Shown here one piece after another: positions 1-8,100 of a stretch of DNA of 64,000 bases. How positions within the stretch are numbered: the first letter of the stretch is position 1; each line of letters starts with the position of its first letter. Position numbers and translations under genes: made by a program. Location: assembly GCA_028819295.1 (NCBI GenBank), contig JAPPMA010000013.1, positions 3,056-67,055 of the forward strand. The letters run 5' to 3'. Under the pieces are notes generated by a model, which was not told the origin of the DNA, ran no database searches, and was given only the letters and a program-made list of their open reading frames with translations. Origin of the DNA: a bacterium (lineage in GTDB: Bacteria > Actinomycetota > Acidimicrobiia > Acidimicrobiales > Bin134).

Positions 1-145
1 AGGTCAAGCGGCTTCGGGTTCTCCAAATACTTCCGCGAATTGCCGTGGATGGTCCTAACAGAACCGCAGGTCAAGCGGCTTCGGGTTCTCCAAATACTTC
101 CGCGAATTGCCGTGGATGGTCCGAACAGAACCGCAGGTCAAGCGG
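1..145. repeat. 67-bp tandem direct repeat, two full copies plus a partial third
   Basis: Positions 1-67 and 68-134 are the same 67-bp unit, beginning aggtcaagcggcttcgggtt and ending agaaccgc. They differ at one base (cctaac against ccgaac), and a third copy breaks off after 11 bases at 135-145. The array starts at the window edge, so more copies may lie outside. No convincing reading frame runs through it. It may be an intergenic minisatellite or the end of a repeat-containing gene; nothing here decides between these. Confidence 0.85.
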
Positions 146-157
146 CCGAAGCCGCAG

Positions 158-654
158 TCAGAGCTTCAGACGTTTCCGCAGGTCAGCGCCTATCCGCGCA
201 GCCTCTAAGTCGAATATGATCGCCCCGTAGACCCCTTCGACGATGTCATCGAGCGCGGGCTGAGATCGCACAAGATATTGGGCGCCGGTGGGCAGCACCC
301 CCGAGATTCCTGCATCTTGTGAGGCGGGGCTGGGGTCTCCACCGGCGCATCCGATAACGAAAGGGCAGATGCCGATAACCAGGGAAGAAGCAGCACTCTT
401 GACCCTTGCCACCATTGCCCACAAGGCTATCGCCGCATTCACCGGCTCCTTGACGCTTCGGTCAGTCACAAGGGGGGCTTGCTGCGCCAGCGTCCTGGCC
501 CCGATGACGGCCAGATGCGGGGAAGCGAGCACCCTGACGACGTTCCGAGACTCGTCGTTGTCGATGACGGGGAATTGGTCGTACCCCCCGTCTTGCGGAT
601 GGCCTCTGAGAGCGACTTATCCTCGAATGGGCGCTCCGGGCCGGGAACCAACAT
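158..654 (-). pseudogene. CBS-domain-like gene broken by a frameshift in a G6 tract
   Basis: Two overlapping minus-strand frames join into one CBS-like protein. The first, starting at 654, reads RPFEDKSLSEAIRKTGG. The second then reads YDQFPVIDNDESRNVVRVL and continues to the stop at 158. The LSEAI..., QFPVID and VVRVLAS pattern is typical of a CBS (cystathionine beta-synthase) domain. The frames change at the run of six C on the plus strand (584-589); one extra base would restore Lys-Thr-Gly-Gly-Tyr-Asp. The downstream frame also has a stretch around 330-420 resembling a lipobox signal sequence, probably by chance. The C-terminal part (GAQYLVRSQPALDD...) is not recognised. It may be a true pseudogene or a homopolymer sequencing error. 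Confidence 0.45.
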
Positions 655-886
655 CGGTAGCCGGGATCGAAGCTGTGGGCCTTCTCTGGACCCCCGAATC
701 GCCCAGCACGCCCCGTCGGCCCGGCCTCAGGAACCCCCTAAGGCGTCCAAAGCCGCCGCACACATTGCCCACCGATACCGAGCCGCTCCGGAATGCTGTG
801 GGGTCTCTTTGCGCGGTGTCGAAATCTGGCTGGACCGGGCAGTGGAGTTCGGGGTCTGGGTATGATGGACGGGCGCCTTCGACGAT

Positions 887-1291
887 GTGGGGGGAGCTGT
901 GGCCGACAAACAGCTGGAACAACTGCTCGAGGTGATGCCTGAAATCGCCGCAGTGGTGAACAGGTTCTCGTCGCCTGCCGTCCAGGCGGAAGTGTTCTGG
1001 GTCCTAGTCATTGCTGCTGGCGCCGACTTGGACTTGGTCGACTGGAAGCACCCGGCGCTGAAATGGAACGCGTCTGCGAGCTGGCTGCTGAGACCCTGGA
1101 TAGGGCTCGCCGACCTGGTCGAAGAAGAGAGGCTGTCGGAAGCGTACGGGCGTCTGAGGGAAGCCGAGTTGAGGGCCGCGGAGCCACTTTACGCGGAGGA
1201 GGCCCTAGAGGAGGCTCTCGATGCCGAAGGTCTGCGCGAGCTGGCGTCACGGGCAGCGAAGGGCGACCCCGTCAGCCTGCGCAAGTCCTGA
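887..1291 (+). CDS. hypothetical protein, 134 aa
   Basis: I do not recognise this protein. It is acidic and probably mostly helical: a hydrophobic helix in the first half (VFWVLVIAAGADLDLV) is followed by Trp-rich text and a Glu/Ala-rich helix (RLREAELRAAEPLYAEEALEEALDAEGL). The start could be GTG at 887 or GTG at 899; neither has a well-spaced ribosome site. It stops 3 nt before the next open frame, so the two are probably co-transcribed. The composition looks coding, but there is no family assignment. Confidence 0.45.
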   Translation: MGGAVADKQLEQLLEVMPEIAAVVNRFSSPAVQAEVFWVLVIAAGADLDLVDWKHPALKWNASASWLLRPWIGLADLVEEERLSEAYGRLREAELRAAEPLYAEEALEEALDAEGLRELASRAAKGDPVSLRKS

Positions 1292-1294
1292 AGG

Positions 1295-1546
1295 GTGTCC
1301 TGGCGGGTTTCTAGCAAGAACGGGTCTTTCGACGCCTGGTCTGCGGGCAAGCTGCCCGCAGAGACAACACGGATGTTGGAGGACTTAGCGGTGTTCGTCG
1401 AGGTCCCACTGAGTGTGCTGCCTGGTGTGCGGATGCTGGGAAGGGGCCCGATGGACCGATGGGGCGTCGTTGGGACGGCCGTGGTGTTCTTTCGGGTGTA
1501 TGAGCCTCAGGGCCTCATCGATCTGGCTGACATAGTGGACCTATGA
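1295..1546 (+). CDS. hypothetical protein, 83 aa
   Basis: This short unrecognised frame begins at a GTG 3 nt after the stop of the preceding hypothetical gene, suggesting one transcript. The C-terminal two thirds (LAVFVEVPLSVLPGV...VVFFRVYEPQGLIDLADIVDL) has the alternating hydrophobic pattern of a small alpha/beta fold. No signal peptide or catalytic motif is visible. It runs towards an IS3 fragment on the opposite strand, and the two frames overlap at their 3' ends (1507-1546). Confidence 0.35.
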   Translation: MSWRVSSKNGSFDAWSAGKLPAETTRMLEDLAVFVEVPLSVLPGVRMLGRGPMDRWGVVGTAVVFFRVYEPQGLIDLADIVDL

Positions 1547-1680
1547 CAGCGCGGCAACGCACATTGACGCAACCGGGGCCACCCCCGGGCAATGCGGGCC
1601 ACCGGCCGTCCGGTCTCTTTGACGATCCGAACAGCCCCATCGCGGAACTCCCGATCGAAATTTCTTCGCAGTCTGGACAT
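1507..1680 (-). pseudogene. IS3-family transposase OrfA, N-terminal fragment
   Basis: The minus strand from ATG 1680 encodes MSRLRRNFDREFRDGAVRIV followed by KETGRPVARIARG. This is the beginning of an IS3/IS911-type OrfA, the N-terminal HTH region that binds the element's inverted repeats. Similarity is lost after about 33 residues (near 1581), and the frame then runs on in unrelated sequence to a TGA at 1507. A strong ribosome site (AGGAGGAGCT) precedes the ATG. The HTH is incomplete and no OrfB is present, so this is a dead insertion-sequence remnant. Confidence 0.6.
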
Positions 1681-1728
1681 AGCTCCTCCTTATAGAGCAT
1701 GCCTCCACGAAAAGGGGGGAACCTCAGG

Positions 1729-3210
1729 TTACCGGTAGTGGCGCCGGCCTCCGGGGGGTGTGAGGTGGTTTTGGATCTGGGTGTCCAGGCTCATGGCTTG
1801 TTCGCATTGGGTGCGGTGTCTGGCTGGCGGGTCGTGGGTGCAGTAGTGCTCCACGGGTTGTATGTCCAGCACGGCGGCGCTGGCGCCTGCTTTGGCGCAG
1901 GGGTGTATCTGGGGTTCGTGGGGCTGTTTGTGGCTGCCGTAGCGGTTGTCGTTGAAGTCTGGCGGGGCTATGGGGTGGGCGATGATCCGGTCGCCGGTGG
2001 TCATGGGCCCGATGTCGCCGTTCCAAAGCGTCCAGGTGTCCTCGTCGAAGCTGGCTTGGGGATAGGGTAATTTTAGCCATATAGCGAGCGGCTGGCCGTC
2101 GGGACCGGTGTGCTTCCACGAGTCTCCCCACAGCACCGACTGCGGCGCCGAGGCCGCGGTGGGGTACAGGTATACGCACTTCATCTCCAAGTAGTAGTTC
2201 GGCGGCGCGGACTCTATCGACAGAATCCCGACCAACTTGGACAGCTCGAGTTCCATGTCGGGATGGTATGGATGCATGTCGAAAAATGGAGGCGTCATTA
2301 GTTCTGCGGCGGGGGGCGGCTCGCCGGGGCCCCAGCCAGCGGCGGGCGGCTCGACAGCGGGGGCGATGCCCTGTTGGTCCAAGAGCTCCCGCTGGTTCCA
2401 TGGCCTGGTGTCCTCGGCGCAGATGCGCTCTAGCTCTTCACCCTCATGCCATACCCACTTTGTCGGCCTGGTTGTGCAAAGCCACTCCACGGATGTCCAA
2501 AGGCCCTCAGGACTGGCGTACCCGTGGGCGGGGCAGAGGTCCCAGAAGAGATGCAGATCGCTGGGCTCCTTGCCCCCAATCGTTTCGCGTAGCGGGTTTG
2601 AGGCCACAATGACTCGATCGCCGTGGGAGATCGGGATGTCATAGCCCCATAGCGGGTTCCACAGAGTGCGGGTGCCCCCATCCAAGCGAACGTCGGGATA
2701 GATCAGCGACAAGGCCAGGCGCCGCCCCTCCCATTCCGTGATCGAGTCTTCCACGAACTCTTCTGAGAGATTGGTGAGGTAGGCGCAAGGTGGCTCTACG
2801 GACACAGTCGCATGAATCCAGCCATCTGACAGGCCCATCCGTTCGGGGAAGTCCACCCACATGCCCGCTAGCGGCGGCCGCAGCCAACTTTCATTCTCCC
2901 CAAGGCCGCCGTCATGACCCTCCGACCCCGCGGGCGGCAGTACCGGGCCTTCGCTTGGTTCGGGCTCGGCTGTCGCCGACGCGGTGTGCGACGGTTGCTC
3001 TGCAGTTGTTTTCCCCCCAGATGAGCAACCCGCAGCCGCCAATGCCAGACACACAGCTACAACTCCGCTGCGCACCGCCCTCCCACTGCGCAGCGCCGAG
3101 CGTTGTTGCGCAGGATTCCTACCGCTCGGGTGGGATTTCCGCAGCGCTTCGTGCCACTTGTTGCGGTGTTGATCTCGCCAGGTCGCGTGGGGGTCTTTTG
3201 GAGCGGTCAT
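1729..3210 (-). CDS. lipoprotein with an internally duplicated domain, coupled to a secreted protease
   Basis: This 493-aa product starts at ATG 3210, whose ATG overlaps the TGA of the protease gene (ATGA), so the two are translationally coupled. A long basic N-terminus leads to a hydrophobic stretch and a lipobox (CLALAAAGCSSGG near residue 60), indicating a membrane-anchored lipoprotein; a low-complexity T/E/P linker follows. The mature part seems to contain two copies of one domain. Each carries a TLWN... block, a GDR(V/I)I(V/A) block, and a Cys-rich end (CPAHG...SVEWLC in the first, HPCAKAG...VEHYCTHD in the second). I do not recognise the family. The operon suggests it is a partner, inhibitor or substrate-binding companion of the protease. 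Confidence 0.75.
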   Translation of the reverse strand: MTAPKDPHATWRDQHRNKWHEALRKSHPSGRNPAQQRSALRSGRAVRSGVVAVCLALAAAGCSSGGKTTAEQPSHTASATAEPEPSEGPVLPPAGSEGHDGGLGENESWLRPPLAGMWVDFPERMGLSDGWIHATVSVEPPCAYLTNLSEEFVEDSITEWEGRRLALSLIYPDVRLDGGTRTLWNPLWGYDIPISHGDRVIVASNPLRETIGGKEPSDLHLFWDLCPAHGYASPEGLWTSVEWLCTTRPTKWVWHEGEELERICAEDTRPWNQRELLDQQGIAPAVEPPAAGWGPGEPPPAAELMTPPFFDMHPYHPDMELELSKLVGILSIESAPPNYYLEMKCVYLYPTAASAPQSVLWGDSWKHTGPDGQPLAIWLKLPYPQASFDEDTWTLWNGDIGPMTTGDRIIAHPIAPPDFNDNRYGSHKQPHEPQIHPCAKAGASAAVLDIQPVEHYCTHDPPARHRTQCEQAMSLDTQIQNHLTPPGGRRHYR

Positions 3211-4490
3211 GGGGCGCTCAGGGTGACAGGCTCGGTGAGCACCTGCGCGCGTAGGAAGGCCTCGACCTCTTTGATTGCCGAGAACGTCACCCACTTGTTT
3301 CCAGATGTGCAATCGTACCTGTTGGTAGCGCCCGCCGTTATTCCGTATGCTTTTCCGCCCCGATAGAACGGTCCACCACTGTCGCCTCCACATCCCTTCA
3401 GCCGTTGCCCGTGAACTCTCACGAATACGTGTTCGCAGGGCGTGTCTACACCGTTAACGTCTCGGCAGGGTCTACCGCTCCAGTCCAGCTGATGGTCGAT
3501 GCTGATCACTTCGCCGCAGGAAGTCTTGGTTTTCTTGCCGGTATGGCACACGTAGTCGCCTTGCATTTCGGCGCGTTGCTCGGTGCCGGTGACGTCGCAA
3601 GAGGGGGTGGGGTAGCTGGCAGGGTCGCGACACAGAAAATCGTCCAGGATGTAGTGGGATCCGCTATCTGGGGCGGGGATTCGGTGGAACTGGGCGTCGG
3701 CGGTGGGGCTCAGCCAGCCATAGGCGAACGGCAACGACACACCGTTCATGGTTACCGCTGCGGTGTCTGTTGGGAGGTCACCGCCGCAGTGGCCTGCTGT
3801 GATGATGCCATAGTCGGAGCCGCCGGGGCGGGACTTCCGGGCAGTGAATCCCGAAGTGTATCCGGTTATTGCTTCGCCGCCTTGGAAGTTTGCTGCTGGT
3901 GCGATGCCGCGGCCGTCGGCGATGGTGAAGGCCACCTCGATGTGGCTTTGGAGCATTTCTGCGATAACAACTGCGCCCTGCTCGAAGCTCAGTTCAGACA
4001 CAGAGCCCAGCGGGCCGATCTCAGGAGCCAGACTTGGGTCTATGCCGACGCGGACGGCGTTGCCCGCCATGTCGGTTTCCAAGAACGTGACCACCTCGGT
4101 CACACCTGCTGCTATCCCGGCGCCCTCGAGATCGCCCGGCGGGCCGGGAGCGGCCTGCCCCTCTTCTCCGGTGTTGCCTAGCGCGCCGATGCCAGCAGCG
4201 CTCTGAGCCGCGAAGAGCTGTGCGGCGAGGTTGCGCTGTGCGGCTTGGAGTTCGGTGTAGCTGTGTTGGGCGCCGGTGCGGATCTCCACGTCGTTGTGGG
4301 CGTCGGCTGCGGCTGCCGCCTCAGCGCTGGCGGGTTCGTCGCCGGTGAGCAGCACCCAGCCCACAAAGCTGCCGCGGTGGTCGATACCCCAGCCCGCTGT
4401 CCGCATCGTCTCAATGCTGCGGATCGTCGCCAGAGTTTCCTGGATAGCGTCGATTTGCATGAGGCGGCTGTGGGCTTCCGTTTGCGTCAC
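3207..4490 (-). CDS. trypsin-like (S1) serine protease, prodomain plus catalytic domain
   Basis: The catalytic domain is complete: the His box is ITAGHCGG, the Asp is in ADAQFHR, and the Ser box is GCGGDSGGPF. Several Cys pairs suit an extracellular enzyme. It resembles the alpha-lytic-protease-type (S1E) group, with an N-terminal prodomain of about 200 residues. The frame is open from a GTG at 4490, but a signal peptide in the same frame lies just upstream, separated by a TAG at 4509-4511 and six sense codons. As read, the protein has no export signal unless the stop is read through or is an artefact. It overlaps the downstream lipoprotein start by 4 nt. Confidence 0.85.
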   Translation of the reverse strand: MTQTEAHSRLMQIDAIQETLATIRSIETMRTAGWGIDHRGSFVGWVLLTGDEPASAEAAAAADAHNDVEIRTGAQHSYTELQAAQRNLAAQLFAAQSAAGIGALGNTGEEGQAAPGPPGDLEGAGIAAGVTEVVTFLETDMAGNAVRVGIDPSLAPEIGPLGSVSELSFEQGAVVIAEMLQSHIEVAFTIADGRGIAPAANFQGGEAITGYTSGFTARKSRPGGSDYGIITAGHCGGDLPTDTAAVTMNGVSLPFAYGWLSPTADAQFHRIPAPDSGSHYILDDFLCRDPASYPTPSCDVTGTEQRAEMQGDYVCHTGKKTKTSCGEVISIDHQLDWSGRPCRDVNGVDTPCEHVFVRVHGQRLKGCGGDSGGPFYRGGKAYGITAGATNRYDCTSGNKWVTFSAIKEVEAFLRAQVLTEPVTLSAP

Positions 4491-4508
4491 CGAGTATTCC
4501 AGAGCGTA

Positions 4509-4667
4509 CTACGCCACTGCCAAGTCCACCGGCTGCGCGGCCGAGTTCGGTTCTACCTCCGTAGACTCTTCTCTGTCAGCCGCATGTACCGTGCTTGCAG
4601 CTGTCGCCCCAAAGACGAACAGTCCGATTGCGCAGAGCAGAATTGCCTGCCTCTTCTTCCACTTCAT
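4509..4667 (-). CDS. signal peptide segment of the S1 protease, ended by an in-frame TAG
   Basis: From ATG 4667 the minus strand encodes a classical Sec signal peptide: basic MKWKKRQ, a hydrophobic core, then a VHAADRE cleavage region. A short spacer follows, ending VDLAVA before a TAG (4509-4511). The start is fixed by a good ribosome site (GGAGGTG). The next codons, still in the same frame, lead straight into the protease prodomain, so this is the 5' end of the protease gene rather than an independent gene. The uninterrupted precursor would be about 486 residues. Confidence 0.7.
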   Translation of the reverse strand: MKWKKRQAILLCAIGLFVFGATAASTVHAADREESTEVEPNSAAQPVDLAVA

Positions 4668-4671
4668 CTGG

Positions 4672-4678
4672 CACCTCC
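4672..4678 (-). promoter_or_regulatory. ribosome binding site fixing the protease precursor start
   Basis: GGAGGTG on the minus strand sits 4 nt before ATG 4667. It selects the signal-peptide start, not the GTG at 4490 that opens the longer downstream frame. No comparable site precedes 4490. Confidence 0.7.
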
Positions 4679-5154
4679 AGTTCTGGGCTTCAGCCATTGA
4701 ATTGATTCTGGCTTTGAGGATATGTCGTTTGGTTAGCTTCATATGTCTTGAGATAAACGTAGGACGGGTGTGACCGGACCCCGATGCATGGAGCATGGAG
4801 CGTGGTGGATTCGGTCATAATGTAACTTGGCCTTTCGTAGCGGCTAATGGAGGCATTTAGCTGCCTTTACCCTTAACGACAAACAACGGCCCGCTTTGCG
4901 GCACGAATTTCGAAAATTTTTTTGTCATCCGGCGATTGAGGAACATGCCAGCGTCGACGCTTGCTATGGATCTAGCCGCGTCCAGCGGGCAATTGCTGAA
5001 TCGCGTGCCCTGGTACCAACAGCAAGAAGAACGTGGTTCTACTCCTCTAGAGGGAATTATGGAGGCAAGGAATTCGCGGGGGTGTTTGTTGTAGTCAGCG
5101 CTCGGTCTTGCCCACGTTTTTCTTCACCGGTGGGGCTGGTTGCCGCTGGCAGGC
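4679..5154. other. intergenic region upstream of the protease operon
   Basis: About 475 bp lie between the protease start and the stop of the RecQ-UvrD gene. The sequence is locally AT-rich around 4905-4930 (gaatttcgaaaatttttttg). I find no credible gene, strong terminator or clear promoter consensus. It presumably carries the promoter of the minus-strand protease operon. Confidence 0.5.
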
Positions 5155-8100
5155 TCAGGATGGCTCGAAGATGAGTTCGGGCACGACGACTTCCCATGTG
5201 TCGCATTTGAGTTGCTCTTGGTATTCGGGCTCTGAGTGTTGGCGGCCCCAGGTTGCGATGGCCAGGACGCTTGCGTGGGTGCAGACCATCCCCTCGGGGG
5301 GCTCGAAACTTCGGGCCAGCCTGCCTACTGCTACGTCAGATTGATCGAGCAGATCCCACCGGTCGGATCGCTGTTGAACTCGTAGTGGGTCGTTTGGGGA
5401 CAGGGCTGCGATGGCGGCATGCACACGACTGTGGGACGGCTGTCGACCGGCGAAGCTCAGATAGACGTCCTTTAGGTTGAGTTGTCGATAGCGCCGACGT
5501 AGTTCTGGTGCGGCCGGCGGGAGCTCGAAAGGCTCTCGCCATAGGGCTGTTGGACTGCCCCGCAGTTCCTTCACAAGAGGGTTTGGTTTCTGAAGTTGTC
5601 CGAGGGCGAGGGTGTGGCGGGCGCGGGTCATGGATACGTAGTACAGACGGCGCGGCGCGTCGGGATCCTCCTCTTGTCCCATGCGGCCCCAGCCGCCGTC
5701 GAGCACGATCACATGGTCGAACTCCAGGCCCTTGGCGCGGTGGGCGGTGGAGAGCAGTAGCCCGTGTTGGCGTTTGCGCGCGTCTCGGCCCCACTCGGCC
5801 AGCCATTCGATTAGCGAGTCCACCGGAATGTCGGCCTCTCCCGCCTCGTCCTCGTGGGCCTCTATTGCCTGTTGCAGGAGTTCCGTCCAGGGGGTTTGGG
5901 TTTGGCTGGTGTGCCACTGGCGCAGGTCGGCGTTTCGGATCAGTCGGGTGTCTCGGCTGCGGAGCCATTTGAGCAGGGATTGGGTTTCGCGTAGGTGCCA
6001 GATGCTGGGGAGGTCTTCGTTCGCCATTTGCACTGGTATGCCCTCGAGTTCGCAGATGCTGCGAACCGGCTCTAGGTATTTCCACTCTCTGGCGAGGACG
6101 GCGCAGTTTGACCAGTCCCAGTCGGAGGCGCGATCTTGCATTCGTTGAAGCTCGGCCATTGCTGTTTGCGCCTGGGTTATCGCATTTTGTCCGACTGGCA
6201 GGATTTGGACCTTCCCGCGGCCGACGGGGTCCCGCCCAGCCCACGAGCCGCCCGCGGCGTCTTTGGCGCGCTTCTTGTTGATGCGGATTTCGTGGTCAAT
6301 CTTCATCCGGTCTGTTGCTGGTTTGATGACCGCGTTTGAGGCCTCGATGATGTGGCGGGTTGACCGGTAGTTGTCGGTGAGGAATGCAGGTCGGGCCTGG
6401 TAGTCCTGTTCGAATCTGCGTATGTACTTCACCGAGGATCCCTTGAAGGCGTAGATGTTCTGGTCGTCGTCGCCTACCGCGAACAGGGTGAGCTTGGAGT
6501 CCTCGTCTGATTGAGTCCGCCCCGCAAGCGCGGAGATGAGGTCGTACTCCTCTTGGGCGACGTCTTGGTATTCGTCCACCAGGATCCACCGGAACCCCGC
6601 CAAGAGCCGGGTCCGGGTCTCCTCGGCCTCTTCTGGTTCCAGTCCGTCGCCGCGCAGCAATGCGGCCGCCTGTTTGAGGATTTCCTGGAATTGTTCGCTT
6701 TCTGGCCGGTCGGCGCGCTCTGCGAAGCTGGCGCCGACGAGGCGCATCGCCATCGCGTGGCAGGTGAGCACCAGCACCCTTCGCGCGTCGTCGCCTACGA
6801 GTTGGGCCAGTCGGCGGCGGATCTCGACTGCGGCATGTCGGTTGTAGGCGAGGGCGAGGATGCCACGGGGGTCTTCGCGCTTGACTCGTATCAGGTAGGC
6901 AATGCGGTGAACCAGCACCTTGGTCTTGCCCGAACCGGGCCCGGCCAACACCAGCATGTTGGCGCTCTCGCGGTTGTCAGCCACGAGGTGGCGCTGGGAG
7001 GGGTTCTTGAGGCTCTCCACGATGTCGCGCCAGGACTCCGGCGTGGTCTGCCGGCCAAGCTCCGTGCCGCGATCAGGCAGCCAGCGTTCTAGGAACTCGG
7101 TTTCTTCCAGGGTGAAGTAGTCGATGGTCAAATGCAGGGCCTCAGCCATGTTGGCGAGCCCTCGCTGTGCGTACTCGGCCATGATGTGGATTTGGCGGAC
7201 GGTCTCGTCGTAGTGGATCTGCAAGGACTCGAAGTCCGATTGCTTGTAGCCGCGCCGTTCGGGCGACAGGTGGATGGTCATTGCCGGGCGGAACACGGTG
7301 AGGCCCTTGTTGAGCCTGATGACCTCTTGTTCGTGCAGCCACACCAGAGAGCGGTCCACGAGCCTTCGGAAGTCCCTTATGTCTTGTGAGGCGAGGCTCA
7401 GGTCTCCTTCCACGGCTTTGGTCAGCTCACCCAAAGTGGTCTCCGCCAAGACGTCGGTGCCGCGTTTGCCCTCTGGGACGCATGACAACAGGTGATCGAG
7501 CAGGCGGGCAGCGCCGGCTCGCCGGCGCTGGGCGATCCTTGCGATTGAATGCCACTCGCGCTTCAGCGTTACCCGGACGCTGTCAGCATCGTGTTTTCTC
7601 ACTGTGATGCTGCCGCCGCCAATGCCCTCGCCGCGGCCGTCTCCGGCGATCCCCTGGAGAAGACGGACTATGTACTCGGGCCGGACATGGTCGTGGCCAG
7701 CGTCTTTGATGCGCTGGCTGGCTATGCGCAGGTTCAATGGCGCTTCGTCGCCGATTCCCATGTCCGGGGCCATCTCCTGCATGAGGTTCAACAGCTCCTC
7801 TTCCGCCCCCGCCGCCTCAGCGAGCCTCCGTTTCGAGCTGTTGGCCACGCCGACGTGGACAAAGGCAGTCAGCGCGGTGTCATTGACGGCGATCCCGTAT
7901 CGCTCCAAGTCGTAGAGCGCCCCCCTCACTTGGTCGGAGCTGAGGCCGGCGGTTTCCATGAGCAAGTCGGTGGAGATGCCCTCGACAGGGTCGGCATCGA
8001 TCAGCAGCCGCACGATGGCCAACAGCCGGTCGCGAACGGCGTCGCCGATCGCTCCAACCTCGAGCTTCTCCTTCGCCTCCTCAACCGAGCTCACCCGCAA

